Source of the DNA: Chelonoidis abingdonii
Taxonomy: Eukaryota > Chordata > Testudines > Testudinidae
Assembly: GCF_003597395.2 (NCBI RefSeq)
Contig: NC_133777.1
Location: 14,111,917 to 14,175,916, forward strand
Reading direction: 5' to 3'
Length of the DNA: 64,000 bases
This document shows, one piece after another, positions 34,247 to 46,253 of the stretch. How positions within the stretch are numbered: the stretch's first letter is position 1; each line of letters begins with the position of its first letter. Made by a program: the position numbers and the translations under genes. The notes below the pieces were generated by a model that worked only from the letters and a program-made list of their open reading frames with translations, did no database searches and was not told the DNA's origin.

Positions 34247-34991
34247 TATGCATTGACAGCTTCAGGAAACTGCAGCACAATTAATTTAAAAAAAAAATCT
34301 GAGTCTAGTCCAAGAATGTAATACATGCAGATGATATGAGCCTCCGGGGATCAAGACTTGCAGATGAGTTAACTGATTTGGACCACATGACTGCATGGGG
34401 TAAGTTATCCATCTTTATCTAAGGTGATCAAATAAAGCTAGCTGATTGCCACAAACAGTGCCTTCTAGTCCAGACACAGCATTTAGAGAGGCAGAGCTAA
34501 GTGAAGCATTTCTGGTAACAGAGTTCACTCCGTGTGCTGTACAGATTCCAGGCCCAAACAAAATGAGGGGCAATCAAATCTTTATTCAGAGGCCTATTGA
34601 TAAATCAAGAGTCTGAGTTGCCACAATTCAATCTAAATGGGATCTTTCTTTAGAGGATCAGATAAGTTAGAACGTGCTCTTACCTGGGCAGACAGAGTAA
34701 TGTTGTTTATGTGTCCTTCTCCAGGCACATAATCTTCAGGAAGGACTACCATGCTGTGCCCGTCTCCGAGCAGAAATGCGGAGAAACAAAATGGTGCATT
34801 AAAGCAGCCAAGGAGGGGGAAAAAAATCACAAAAAAGGATTAATACATGTGGTGCTGAATACCTCAGAGACCTGGCCTGCTGGAGGCAGTTGGTTGCTCT
34901 GTGTAGGACTACTGTAATAATAACTATTATATAGCTCTATATTGACCCTTTCCTCCTGAAGAATCCCAAAGCACTCAAGTGCTACAAACAA

Positions 34992-35178
34992 GTGTAAGCA
35001 GAGTCAGGATGAGCTCTACCCTGACATCTGGTGGAAAGAATTTCAGAGAGTGTATTTGCATAGGCACGCCTACTCCATCCCAGACTGCCGAGCTGTGGGA
35101 CTGCTTTGTGACAGAAATGACTCAACCTCAGTTTGGTGGTACTTGCTAGACAAGGGACATGGGTTCCAAAACCCAGAT
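34992..35178 (+). mobile_element. Probable LTR fragment
   Basis: Starts TGTAAGCAGAGTCAGGATGA and includes TATTTGCATAGGCACGCC and GCTAGACAAGGGACATGGG, which I recognise as a repeat common in turtle DNA. It is cut at about 35178 where a hAT-like sequence begins. Class is inferred from its start and length only. Confidence 0.4.
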
Positions 35179-35187
35179 GAGGATAGC

Positions 35188-35798
35188 GCTAAATTCGATA
35201 GTGATAACTCGGATTAGGGTTCATAGTCGACGGAAATCGACGGTCAGTATTTGGCCTCCGGGCGGCCATTGCCAGAGTGCCAGGCACTGCACCGCTCTCT
35301 GTTTATCTCATGCCGTGTAAAATCTGCTGTCACGCGACAGCAAATCTGAAACTCGGGGGATGCAGCGGCAGGTAAACAGAAAAAAGCCCCCCGCCGTCGT
35401 GGTCGCGAACTTTCATGTTGAATTACATTCCCTGCTTGCCCAGTGTGGACTCTGATCAGCACGGCTGCGATGTTTGGCAGTTGAATCGAAAAAAACAAAA
35501 AAAGTAGTCCGCAAGACCGTACGCGGAGATTACTAGGTCCTGATCGCTGTATGGTGGAGACAAATTCTGCCAGGCCACAGACACACCACAAAACTCAGAC
35601 AACCACAAGGTCTGTGGACTCCAGCTTTCCAGAGTCCACCGCAGTCTCTGAAATTTTTGCATTCCTTGTTTTCCTGTTACTGCCCGCGCATCCGGATCAG
35701 ATTTGCTGTCCAGAGCCATGCCTGGCCTCTAGGCCGCCCGAGGCAATAACGGCGTCCAATTGAACCCCTAATCCGAGTTATCACTATCGATTTAGCGG
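35188..35798. mobile_element. Foldback of hAT-like subterminal sequence
   Basis: Arms of about 37 bp, 35188-35224 and 35761-35798, are inverted copies built on ATAGTGATAACTCGGATTAG, differing by one- or two-base gaps. The interior has scattered coding-like text on the minus strand without an intact frame. The right arm belongs to the same family as 37429-37565, a hAT-like element. A normal element would not carry this subterminal motif at both sides in inverted form, so either a rearrangement or an assembly join is likely. Confidence 0.5.
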
Positions 35799-35895
35799 CT
35801 ACTCCTCTCGTTTGCGGGAGGAGGTCCGGAAATCGAATTAAGGAGCGTTTACTCATATAAACGACCGTAACGTACACAAATGGATACCAAAACCA
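35799..35895 (+). mobile_element. hAT-like 3' subterminal segment, first copy
   Basis: CTCCTCTCGTTTGCGGGAGG, then GGAAATCGAATTAAGGAGCG and ACTCATATAAACGACCG. The same text, with small differences, recurs after the gap at 37429-37510. The duplicate lies on both sides of unrelated sequence and an N run. Confidence 0.6.
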
Positions 35896-37385
35896 AATCG
35901 TCTAACGCCAGGGCAGTAAGGATCCTTGCATCTTTTTATAACGGGTCGGTACAGTGGGTTTGATTAAGTGGGGTCTGGATCTCGAACGCATAGACAAATT
36001 AGGAGCCAATGGACAGAACTACAAGAGCGCTCTATCATTGACTTTCACTCTCAACGAGATGCAGAAACATATGTCGACAAGTTAACGATGACTACACTGG
36101 AGCCAAGTCCATGTTAAGTACACTTGACTTAAGTTACGTAACTACTAGAGTAACTTAGAATCCAACTTACCAGCCAATAGTGTAAATTATTTACCATCTA
36201 TAAATTAAAGAGATGTACTCCCTATCCAGGTTTGGCATTGGTGTTCACTACCGTGTAGTGCCTGTCCTAAATGAAGCCCTTTTAAAAAACATGGTTGGGG
36301 GAGTAAAAAACAGGACCAACCCTCTAATTTGATGGATAGGATAAGGAACCGCCGCTCCATCTCCCCTGCTAATGGAAAAGGACCTGTGCTTGAGGTGAGT
36401 AGTGTTCTCTAGGAAATCCACAGGCATTCCCCACAACTGGGTGATAAATGTTCAGTTGGTCCAGATGGAGAAAAAAAGTCTCCCATATTTGCCCACATAA
36501 CATTTTCTGAGGTGAATCATTTTCTTGCTTTGGATTGAGGAGAAATATACTTGAATGGCCTTTCTGAACATTGAGTTGATTTAGGTCTGACACGCCCGTA
36601 CTGAGATATCAGACTATTAAATGAAGAAGGCTTTTTGTTTGAATGATCCCTCACTCTTTCTTGAGTTCAACACCAGAGTGGGTCGAGCTGTATTGATATG
36701 AGTATTGTAAGACTTTGATATCTTTAAGAGGTCTATAAAATTGTGTCATAGGCCAGTGGGATCTCCATGATGGTAAAGTGACCTGACCTTTGTCATAAGG
36801 TCTCACTCCCTTTTGTAAGAACTGTGGTGATCGGGGGTCAAAGAGAGATGCTTTCCCAGTTTCTGGGAAACGAAACAATCCAGAAAGCGATAGTGGTCTC
36901 CCATCTGAGCGAAGATTTCTGCAATTTTTCTTCAGGGGGGTGTCGTGTATTACATTCCCACTTCACCCGGTCCTACCAGCGAAAACACTGTCCTCCCAGC
37001 AGAGTACCTGCACATCGGGGTAGGTGTATTTAAATCCGGCCGATGTTCCATAAAACTGGACTATTCTTACGAGCATGAGGGACGGGCATTTTGCTCCACT
37101 TTGCCCAAACCTTTTAGGTAGAAACTACATGGTTCATTCACTGTTGCCCTCTGCATGATAATTCTGGATATGGTTGTCGGTGGGACCCCCTTAGCCATAG
37201 GAAGGTCCATAGCGTGGCTCTGTATGCCTCGAGGAGTGCTTGAGCTCTAATTGTAATATGAATCCTGTCTCCTACAAAATCCCAATGGTGCTTGATCAAT
37301 CTCCTCACTACTATTGATGCATCCCCAATCCTATAGATTAAAATGGTCCAACATACCCACCTCTCGTGTCAGGGCATAAGGATAA
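35896..37385. other. Sequence of uncertain origin before the gap
   Basis: About 1.5 kb that resembles no repeat I know. On the minus strand one frame runs from about 36952 to 36369 with only a few stops. It includes pieces such as SDGRPLS, KGVRPYDKGQVTLPSW and LCGQIWETFFLHLDQ. It looks more coding-like than random text, and a shifted frame extends it to 36248. I do not recognise the protein; a degraded retroviral-type or transposon gene is possible. Because the stretch is bounded by a duplicated hAT segment and an N gap, its placement is doubtful. Confidence 0.35.
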
Positions 37386-37428
37386 NNNNNNNNNNNNNNN
37401 NNNNNNNNNNNNNNNNNNNNNNNNNNNN
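37386..37428. other. Assembly gap (43 N)
   Basis: Run of 43 N. Both sides carry copies of the same hAT-like segment (35799-35895 and 37429-37510), which suggests that the gap lies in a repeat the assembly could not resolve. Confidence 0.99.
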
Positions 37429-37565
37429 TCTCGTTTGGGAGGAGTTCCGAAATCGATTTAAGGAGCCGTTTAACTCGATATTAATGACGACGTCGTGTGA
37501 ACGGATACAGCGTTAAATTGGTATATCGGCCATTAAACCGATTTAAAGTCGCAGTGTAGACCTGG
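37429..37565 (+). mobile_element. hAT-like element, 3' end
   Basis: TCTCGTTTGGGAGGAGTTCC, GAAATCGATTTAAGGAGCCG, several ACCGATTTAAA-type motifs, and the terminal GCAGTGTAGACCTGGCC. The inverse of this end, GGCCAGGTCTACACTGC, matches the terminal motif of the MITE at 58958. The 5' end is not present in order upstream. Confidence 0.7.
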
Positions 37566-39475
37566 CCTTAGAGTGCTATTCCAGCTGATCTTTGCCTATA
37601 CTGAGGGGAGTGAAGTGATGAGTAACTGTTCCTTTTACTTTCCCTTCCTCCTCTAATATTAAAGGGGTTTAAAATGCTCGGAGGCAGGGCATGAGAGCAC
37701 AGTCAAACTTATTAAAACAAAATCATATTCCCAACCATTAAACACTCGCTTTATTATGGGCTGACTGTAGGTCAGGTTCAGTTGGGCTTTGACCAACCAC
37801 CACGAGGTCATGGAACAAGGAGCCAAAAAGTCATCGGACTTTGAATCAATGAAACAAAACGTTTTATTTATTTAAGATGTTCTTATTCATCTGAATAAAT
37901 GTTAGACAGCATAGGAATCACAGAATTCAGATCTTGAGCCAGACTTGCTCCAGTTCAGGGCTCTTTCAGTCTTCATTTTGGGGTCAGCCTCATCTGTAGA
38001 GTGAAAGAGGTGAGAAAGAAAAAGGAGAAAGGTTTGAAGCAGAGAGGAGAGCAATAAAGGCAGGAGCAAAGAATGGAAAAGTAATGGATAGAAAAAAGAG
38101 GACAGAAGAAGGAAGGGAAATACAGGGCAATGAATGGAAGAGGAGAATGAAGGGAAATGAATGAGGAATACGAAACTGAAGATTGGTTATGGGAGGAGCC
38201 AACCCACTCTCTTCCATCTTGTTCTGTAGAGCTGCCCAATGAACCTCACTTCACACATCTGTGCAGCTTCGATAGTTCTGCCTGCAGCGTAGACACATCC
38301 TCCATTCCCAGTCCTAATTCAAGTTTTCCACACAGAGCAACATAGCAGCTTAATACAGCCTTATTGGAATGCACTGAGAATATGGGGGTGGGGGTTGTTT
38401 TGGGTTTGTTTGTTTTTTTAAATTATGTATTGTAAAGTCAATAAGATTTCACAGTGATTAACTGAGCCAAAGGCAATGGTTTGGCTGCAGTATGCATGTC
38501 CTTTCTGTACCCCCCTCTTTGATTCAAGAGAAAACTAGGCCAGTAAGAACTTATTTTTGGTACTTGGGCATTCTCCCATTAATATTTGTGTGCCTCCTAT
38601 ATCATTTGATGATCAGGGAGCAGAACACAAATGTGTAAAAGTCAGGAGAGATCCTTAATAAAAGTGCTCAGTTTATATATAGGTGTCTGTTTTATTTCTC
38701 TTCCCCTCCCTCCCCCGCTCTATTTTGGCAGGTCAGGCATTGTTTGTTAAACACTGTGGTCTAAATTCCCCAAAAGATGGAAGGAGTGTAAGTTTGCACT
38801 AGTGCAGGGAGTGGAGGTGGGATCCATACTTTGGAAAGAGAAGCACCCTACAGTTCTTTAGGGTACTGACATCTTATTTATGCCATGGTCCAAAAGTTTA
38901 AGGAAGAAAACCAGACAATGGAGGGAAGTGATGAATATTCATCGATTTCCCACATATTTCAAGCCATGTTGTTGCATAATATATGAAGATCAGAAAATTA
39001 TAGACGTTAGACATGAAAAAAGACTTAGTAGACCATCTCTGCTGGAATTTATCCATTCCCTATAACCAAGCTAATTTTAACATGTACATTTCTCCCTGAG
39101 CGATTTTAAAATCTTCCCTTAGGAGGCTTTTAGCAGCACTTCACTCACATTTCATGCATGTCCAGCCACATGCACGCAAGTCTACAAAGCCCATCCAAGG
39201 GATGAAAATGCCAGAGCAAGGGGAATGCCACTGCAAGAAACAAGGTCTTTTTCATTTGACTGAACTGCTGAGAATCTGAAACACACTTTTATTGCAGCAC
39301 AGTAAAAACCTAGTGACAGATGGTATTAATCAGTTAAAAATAAATCTTTTATGCAACCAGCTTTTACATTCATTCAACAAATCATTAAATCTATATTTTG
39401 TGTGCATTACAAAACAACTGCAGTACTTTTTCTTAACCCACTAACATTCACCTACAGCCACCGCTAGATCTAGTA
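37566..39475. other. Unannotated stretch with a purine-rich tract
   Basis: A strongly purine-rich run at about 38000-38165 (GAGAAAG, GGAAGG repeats) gives pyrimidine-coded open frames on the minus strand that are not genes. No other feature recognised. Confidence 0.4.
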
Positions 39476-39541
39476 GGTGAAATCCTGGCCCCATCTAAAT
39501 CAATGGCAAAACTCTTATGTCAGTAGGCCAGGATTTCACCC
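39476..39541. mobile_element. 66-bp palindromic MITE
   Basis: AGGTGAAATCCTGGCC at the left and GGCCAGGATTTCACCC at the right are near-perfect inverted copies around CAATGGCAAAACTC. No coding capacity. Confidence 0.7.
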
Positions 39542-39979
39542 ACTGTAATAGAGGTAGCCAGCAGAGATGGTCTTGATCCAGAATTCCAGATTCAAAACAT
39601 TCCCAAAACCTGAAGATGTTCGGACAGGATTCTGAACTGTAGTCTTGTCGCTAGGTATTAGTTTTTCAGATCATCCCCTTTGCATCACCAGTGATTGATT
39701 ATGGTGGCATCTCATTGAGTTCTGAGCATATTAACATGATGTTTCTTTGATTTAGGGGTGAGTTCAGCTCTACAACCGAACAAATAAAAGTCAATGTACT
39801 TAGTTTACTTATTCCATTGGGACCTGCTGGTAGCAGCCTTAAACATGTAGTTAGACCCCTTTAACATGTAATAATGTAAATGAAGTGTCCCTGATAAAGG
39901 TATCACATTATCATAAGCATAAGTCCCAATTCTGAACCTTAGTGTCCAAAATGTAGGTGCCTGCATGAACCCTCCAGGC

Positions 39980-40800
39980 TTAATTACCAGCTTGGATCTG
40001 ATATTGCTGCCACCAGACAGGAATTCCAGTGCCTGCCTCACTCTGGTCTCCCCAAAACCTTCCCTGGGGGATCCCTAGATTCAGATGCCCTGAGTCTACA
40101 ACAAAGGGACATAACCTCCTCCCCTTGTCTCCTCTTTTCCTCCCCGCTTCCCTCCCTTGGAGGGCCCTGGGACCGATCACCAATAGTATTCAATTCTTGA
40201 TAAATGCACCAAACGTAGAGAGATTCCAGTTTCTTCTCTCTCATCTAAGATCCTTGCAAGTACAGCTTGTGCAACTCTGCACAAGAGCATTTCCCCTCAC
40301 CCGGTCTTCCCTGAGAGAGACCGTAAGCCCTGGACACCAGAAAGATTCCATATTCCCGCTGAGCCTCAATACCTAGAACGAGAAGTATATCACAAATTTT
40401 TGAAAAAGAAGCTTTATATAAAGAAGCGAAGAAGGATGATAACTGATCTCTGTTGATCAGGGTTACAGATGATACAGAGTCATTGCTAAAAAAAAATGAA
40501 TTAAACGGCCTTATACCAAGAAGAGACGGTATATACAGATTTAATACATTCAGCAAACTCACACTGTATTAATACAAAGAAGCAAATAATAAAACCTCAT
40601 TGTCTTCTACCTTGCATGTACTTACACTTCGGTGAAACAAGTCATGAGCGCTTGGATAGAGCAGGTTCACACAATCCAGAGAAAACCAAGAGCAACAGAG
40701 AGACAGAGACACACACCCAGAAATTCCCTCCCTGAGCTTGGAAATCCGGTTTCCTGATTGGTCTCCTGTGATCAAGGTGTTGCGTATCCCCTGTTGCGGG
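39980..40800 (-). mobile_element. Possible old LTR-type repeat
   Basis: Overlapping frames on both strands, a TATATAAAG near 40413 and C-rich text at 40120-40150 give an LTR-like look, and CTGATTGGTCTCCTGTGATC near 40754 resembles a segment in turtle LTRs. No ends or duplication were found, so this is weak. Confidence 0.2.
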
Positions 40801-41937
40801 TGAAAATAGACTTAACCCTTAGCTATTCTCATTTCATGACATCAGACAAGCATTTAGAAAGTTGTTAGTTCATGAGAATGCCTCCCATCGGTTGTGGTGT
40901 AGATATACTTGCTTCTTGTGGAGATCTTATTCTCTATTGTAATACTGCACTTATTTGAATATGTGGAATGGTGGCAAATGAACCGAGGAGGGAGAGGAAT
41001 CGAGTGTCAGTCAAGGGAGTAAGGCCCCATCAATATTTCTGTTCTCTACTGATGCCACATACTGCTCTTCAGTACTCGCTGCACACTTCCTGTTTCTCCA
41101 TCAAAGGAGTTGCAGAGGCAACAAGGGCAAAAGCCTGCCTTTGTAAACATATTAATATAGTAGGTCACATCGCTTTAAGCCAAACGCATGCTAATGAAAC
41201 AGGCTATGCTTAAAACTGATGCCTCTCCCCATGAAAGAATTCTATACATAAGCAGAAAACCATTTGCAAGAAGAGTAAATGCAATTAATTTGACTGGGTA
41301 GCATGAAACTGCCAGCTGAAAAAACAAGATTCCAACCTTAAAAAATAAATTAACACTTTCCAGGTAACTAAATAAGTGCAAATGCTCATGATTAGAATAA
41401 GTGGTTTGTAGTACACGCGTGATTTTCTACTGACAGATGCGTGCCTCATTTTAACTTGCCATTATTATAAAACTTTTGCTGGCGCTCTTCCTCTTAGTTT
41501 AGCACTTGACACAATCATGTCTCGACATCTTCCCTCTGAAACAGGAAGGTCTCTGTTCCCCTAGCACCCCTCTTTCTTCCATCAACTGTATGAAAGTCAT
41601 GTAACTGGATTATCCAGGGCTCCATTCAAAAGAAGTTGCATGGCCTTCCATGCCCAGGATGGAGAGTGAGCTTAGTACAATAGCCCCGCAAATCTCACTA
41701 TCTATTTCCCTTCACAGTGAGCGTTGTGTTAATTCAGATCCACATGAGAACTTACCTGACGAGTCAGTTGCCTAAATAAACCACTGGCTATTTTGTGCCA
41801 TGACCCAGAATCTCGTAGCGAGTTATCTTCAGCCAAGCATTCTAAAGCAGTCACTGCAGGCGCTAGTTACTCCACCATTGAATTAAGGCTGCAAACACAA
41901 CAGGGAGAGAGAGATGGGTGTAAGGGGGCTACTTAGA
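40801..41937. other. Unannotated stretch
   Basis: No feature recognised. Confidence 0.4.
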
Positions 41938-42020
41938 TTGTAAGTTATCTGGGCGAGGACCATCCCTCTGCTCAGTGCTTGAGACACAAAACCAGCACTA
42001 ATGGGGCCCTAAAGTACAAT
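41938..42020 (+). mobile_element. L2/L3-like 3' end fragment
   Basis: ATTGTAAGTTATCTGGGCGA, GGACCATCCCTCTGCTCAG and AGCACTAATGGGGCCCTAAA. Diverged copy of the type at 15245, lying directly before a solo LTR. Confidence 0.45.
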
Positions 42021-42037
42021 AATTAATTCATATGTAG

Positions 42038-42706
42038 TGTGAAAAGTTCCTCCTCTACCTTGCTGGGTCCTGCGCTTCTTGGCAGATTTGCTCACCTCAG
42101 TAGATCCTTTCCACTCATCAGTCTGGCGTCTGTGCACTCTGCTGTTCTGATCGAAGGAGTTTGAGCGTTTGGCGATGTGCGAACACCGGCCACCCTCACT
42201 CCGGGTTCAGCCCCAGGGCCCTGGTGAGGTTGCAGAGCTGTCTATAGTGCTCCTGACAGCTGCATGACAGCTTTTACAACTCCTGGGCTACTCCCCGATG
42301 GCCTCCTCCAAACACCGGCTTTATCTACTACAGATCTTCCTCCTGATGTCTGATAATTGCTTGTCCCTAAATCCTCCCAGCAGTACTCTCTCACTCTCAA
42401 GCTCATACCCCTTGCTCCAGCTCCCTCACACACACTTTCCTTCTCCTCTGGCCCCCCTCCTTGACTGGGTGAGCTCCTTTTTTAAAGACCCAGTGCCCTG
42501 ATTACTCCCCTGATTGGCTGCAGGTGTTCTAATTAAAGTAGCTATCTCTACTGCCTTCTAGAAAGGTCTTAATTGGCTCCAGGTGCCTTGATTAACCTGG
42601 AGCAACTGCCATTTGGTTACCAGGGTACTAGGGATTTGTTTAGCCTGGGGCTAACATATCTGTTTCTCAGTACTTTACTATAGCCATCTGGTCTTGCCCC
42701 ATCACA
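42038..42706 (-). mobile_element. Solo LTR with 4-bp TSD GTAG
   Basis: Plus strand starts TGTGAAAAGTTCCTCC and ends GCCCCATCACA. GTAG flanks both sides (42034-42037 and 42707-42710). Length 669 bp. From memory, the inverse (TGTGATGGGGCAAGACC start) is the usual reading direction, so I place it on the minus strand. Frames inside at 42242-42501 are chance. Confidence 0.8.
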
Positions 42707-43210
42707 GTAGGCAGAATGGGATGAAATTGAGAAAAAACAAAACATTTGACTACATACAGGAAATACGGGACTAAATAATGTAACTAGATCTATTACATTA
42801 TGTATTAACCTCCCAAATGTAGTGGTGGGAGGCCCAGCACTTGAGACATCTAAAATTAGACTAAACAAAGCATTAGTAAAAAATTACAATGCAGAGAACC
42901 ACCCTGCCATGGAAAGGAGATGGACTGCATGACCCAAGAGGTCTTATTTTCCCATCTGCTAGTTCTTGGCCTCTGTGACCATTCCTTAAGTCAAAGAGCT
43001 AGAAAACCAAACAAACACTAACTATTAGAGTTTCATAGCACTGTGGTTGAATTCTACCACTAGAGCAGTCATTCCATATTGTTGCTCTTTTCGTCCAGCC
43101 CAGAACTGCTAAACATTTCTGGAATGTGTGGTTACAGGAAAGAGCACAGAAGTTGTGGTTTACTGATGAGCCATAGTGGAAGCATGGCATTTACAGAAAT
43201 ATTTGGGCAT

Positions 43211-43242
43211 AACAAAACAAAACAAAACAAAAAACAAAACAA
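43211..43242. repeat. AAAAC-type microsatellite
   Basis: Repeated AACAAAACAAAACAAAAC over about 32 bp. Confidence 0.9.
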
Positions 43243-43333
43243 GGCTCTGTTCAGGTCAGGAACCAAAATGACATATGTATGCCAACCCTCTTCAAAGAAG
43301 TAGTCAGGCTGCAAGTCTGAATAAGGTTTCTAC

Positions 43334-44066
43334 CTAAGTTACCTCTAAGCTGCGCAACTGTGTGGCTGCCCAGCAGCCTATCAAGTGCCATGCACTTCAC
43401 GTGCCCCTCCCACCACTGCAATGTTGATCCTGTCCTCTGCCTTGGAGCCCCTGGCCAGCTGCTCCCGGGAACCTACTGCTTGCTGTGCAGAGCGGGAGGA
43501 GGGAGAGGGGACACTGATGTCAGAATGTCCCCTCCACTCCATCTCCACAGATCAGGGGGCAGAGACATGACAGGGCTCAGGAGTGGGATGGAGCTTGCTG
43601 GTGGCTGCTACTGTGTCTGAACAAGCAGGCTTCAGACTGGTAAGTGCTGATCTACTTTAAGGGGCAGCGCATCTCTCTCTCTCTCACACTTTCTCTCACT
43701 CACACACTCCTCCCAACACATACTTGTATTATTGTTGATGTTACTTTTTGATACTTCCTGCAATGCAGATATAGTCCCAGTAATTTTATTCTTTCAAAGT
43801 GCTGTAATTTTAGTTTTTTGACTGGTCTATTCATTTCATAATTTTTCTCTCTCTCTTATCTTAAATTTAATTCTTTGAGTAGTGAGTTCTAAAATGCCTA
43901 ACCTGTCCTGGCTGGAGTAATTATCTCTATGGTAACTTTTAAAAACATATATATTATATCTAGTTTTTTTTGTTTCTCCGAGCACACATCCACACATTAC
44001 CTCAATATTGGTGCACATAACAAAATTCATTCCGCGCATGGATGGAAAATATTAGAGGGAACATTG
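43334..44066. mobile_element. hAT element, 733 bp, perfect 8-bp TSD
   Basis: Flanked by GTTTCTAC at 43326-43333 and 44067-44074. The left end CTAAGTTACCTCTAA and inverted right end CAATGTTCCCTCTAA agree at 12 of 15 positions, the terminal motif of a turtle hAT family (CAGTGTTCCCTCTAA from memory). The body includes GCTGCGCAACTGTGTGGCTG near the left, a CT microsatellite at 43672-43685 and AT-rich text to the right. No transposase is present, so it is non-autonomous. Confidence 0.88.
43672..43685. repeat. CT microsatellite inside the hAT element
   Basis: TCTCTCTCTCTCTC followed by CACTTTCTCTCACTCACACA. Confidence 0.85.
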
Positions 44067-44118
44067 GTTTCTACTCCCTCTTGCTTTTGGTCAGATCAGT
44101 TAATAATGCAAGAATGAT

Positions 44119-44312
44119 TCTTATTGGACGGAGCACTGGACTGGGACACAGGAGACCTGGGTTCTATTCCCATCCACCACTGCCAGGCAAGTCACTAACC
44201 TCTGAGTCTCATTTTCCAAATGGGGATAATAGCACTGACCTCATTGTGTAAAGTGCTTTAACATCTACTAATGAAGGGTGCTATATAAGAGCTAAGCATT
44301 ATAATTATTATA
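44119..44312 (+). mobile_element. MIR SINE, near full length
   Basis: The order is GGAGCACTGGACTGGGACAC, AGGAGACCTGGGTTCTATTC, CAAGTCACTAACCTCTGAGT, ATGGGGATAATAGCACTGAC, CTCATTGTGTAAAGTGCTTT, and ATCTACTAATGAAGGGTGCT ATATAAG. This is the complete MIR layout: tRNA-like head with B-box GGGTTCTATTCC, core, and 3' end with AATTATTA. MIR is an old tRNA-derived CORE-SINE shared by amniotes. Confidence 0.9.
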
Positions 44313-44602
44313 TTGATCCTGCTGAAACAGATGTGTAGAGGCAATTTAAGTAACCCAAACTTTTGAGGTTAAAAGTGTTTGGTTTGCTTTGGACGGTTGT
44401 AATGATCTCTCATTTTGTCTGATTCAGCCACTCCCAATCATCATAAAGGAATGTAGACAGCACATGTTAGGTTTGATCCTGAAGTACATTCATTGTCTCT
44501 CAAGGCAGACATGCACTGACTCTGAAGGTGCAGTTAAACAAAGTGATCTCAGTGTATGCTAATTTAAAAGGACAGTAGAAGAAGATAGCTCTTGTGCTTT
44601 AG

Positions 44603-44662
44603 GGGCTGGATCCAAAGATCTCTGAAGTCAATGGGCCCTTTTCCCTTTGAGGATCAGGCCCT
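44603..44662. mobile_element. Small palindromic MITE
   Basis: GGGGCTGGATCCAAAGATCT opens and TTGAGGATCAGGCCCT closes around GAAGTCAATGGGCCC. Same style as the other small palindromic MITEs of this window. Confidence 0.5.
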
Positions 44663-44972
44663 AGAGTAATATTATGCCTGCTGGAATCAAGTTAAGTCTA
44701 AAGAGGAGTTTAGATGGGCAGCCTTCTTGACACTGCAAGTACCTTATCTTCTGAAAGAGAGTCACTCTCCTGTTTGTAACAAAATTGCTATCACAGCTAC
44801 ATATGTCGATGTGTACCTCAGTATGCAACATTCCCCCATAACTGTTATTCAGGATATGGTGATCCTAAATTACTGACGGACCTCATTCATGAGCATCTTT
44901 TTATATTTAAAAAAAACAAGAAAACTAAATCCATAAATAATTTTAGTATTCTTGAATGACATCCAGCAGAAC

Positions 44973-45095
44973 TAGGGTGACCAGACAGCAAACGTGAAAA
45001 ATCGGGACGGGGTAGGGGGGTAATAGGAGCCTCTATAAGAAAAAGACCCTAAAATTGGGACTGTCCCTATAAAATCGGGATATCTGGTCACCCTA
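44973..45095. mobile_element. 123-bp MITE, TAGGGTGACCAGA ends
   Basis: Left end TAGGGTGACCAGA and right end TCTGGTCACCCTA are perfect inverted copies of 13 bp. Flanking 8-mers AGCAGAAC (44965-44972) and GGCAGAAC (45096-45103) match at 7 of 8. The interior has repeated AAATCGGGA-type motifs on one strand and AAAATTGGGAC on the other side. The 8-bp duplication supports a hAT origin. Confidence 0.88.
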
Positions 45096-45103
45096 GGCAG
45101 AAC

Positions 45104-46222
45104 AGAAGATGTGTATGTCTACTGAGATTGTTATAAGATGTTTTCACAGTTTCTGCAGCACTCTCTCCCCCTCCTCTCCCTTGAGAATTTTTTACTGGTT
45201 TCCTCAGGTTTCTTTACGAGAGATTTTATAAGTGAATGAAATATATAGCAGGACTCTGCAAAGGCTCAGTCTGCTTATGACTAGGGCAGAACTTGGAGCA
45301 AACACAGAATCTGCAAAACCAATCAGTGAAAAAGAAAACAAATGTATGCAAGGTGAAAAGACTGACGTACAACAAGAAGAAAGCTACAGAACAAAATACA
45401 GCTCCGGTGTCCTGCACAGGCACCCGGGTACGCCCACAGAAATGTAATGGCAGGGTCAAGGCCCAAATCATCAAATCCTTCTCCATAGGAATGGCTCACT
45501 GTTTAAGAATACAAAGAGGTTTCTTCAGGAAAGAGTCAGCATTGCTCCCAAATTAAACAGAAAAGGAAGCCACTGTTCTCCCCACAACCTAGTAAGAAAG
45601 AGACAAAGCAAAAGGAAGATAAACACAGTGAAACTAAGGAAACAAAAAAACAGGGTCAAGCAATTTTTACAAACAAACAATGTCCCAGGTCCAGGAAACT
45701 AACTTCTTCCTCCTAAAAGCCTAGCCTTAACATGCAGTCAGACAGTATTAGCTCTGTATGGACAAGTCACTACTTGCTTTAAGCAGTTCAAAGATGACTC
45801 CAATACAAAGGATTTGCACTTCAAAGCCACAATAAAAAGAAAGCAGACTTTACAAAACCAGGGGCCTCATGCCACAATCCTCACACAGTGGAGACTCCCC
45901 ATTGACTTTGCAAGAAATTTAGAGGTGTGCAAGGTTTACACAATTCGGCCACAGCGGGGTTCACAAACTTGTCAGCACAAGCATCCTTTCTATTAAAGCA
46001 TAGCTGAAGGAAACAAAGAGAATAGGTACAATTTCCTCCAAATACTATCCCCTTGAAAATAAGGAGGAGAAAACAAACAAGGCAGAGAAAATAGCTGGAG
46101 GTAGAAGATTCCCCAAATCTCTGGCTTTTTGATATTGAATGTCTTTGTCATCTGTTTCAACCTGTTCAATAGAAAGAGGGTTATAAGATTTTGCTAAAGC
46201 TGATACCCCACTCCCAGGATTC
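45104..46222. other. Unannotated stretch
   Basis: No feature is recognised. The text becomes A-rich at 45600-45690. Confidence 0.4.
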
Positions 46223-46252
46223 CCTCTCTCTCTCTCTATATATATATATATA
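46223..46252. repeat. CT/TA microsatellite left of the R4 element
   Basis: CTCTCTCTCTCTCTATATAT running into TATATATATA, directly left of the retrotransposon head. A longer TA run lies at the right border, 50914-50943. Confidence 0.95.
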
Positions 46253-46253
46253 G

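Noticed and set aside
37973..38239. Minus-strand frames rich in Phe/Ser/Leu
   Set aside because: They are antisense to a purine-rich tract; low complexity with no signal or membrane-protein logic beyond composition.
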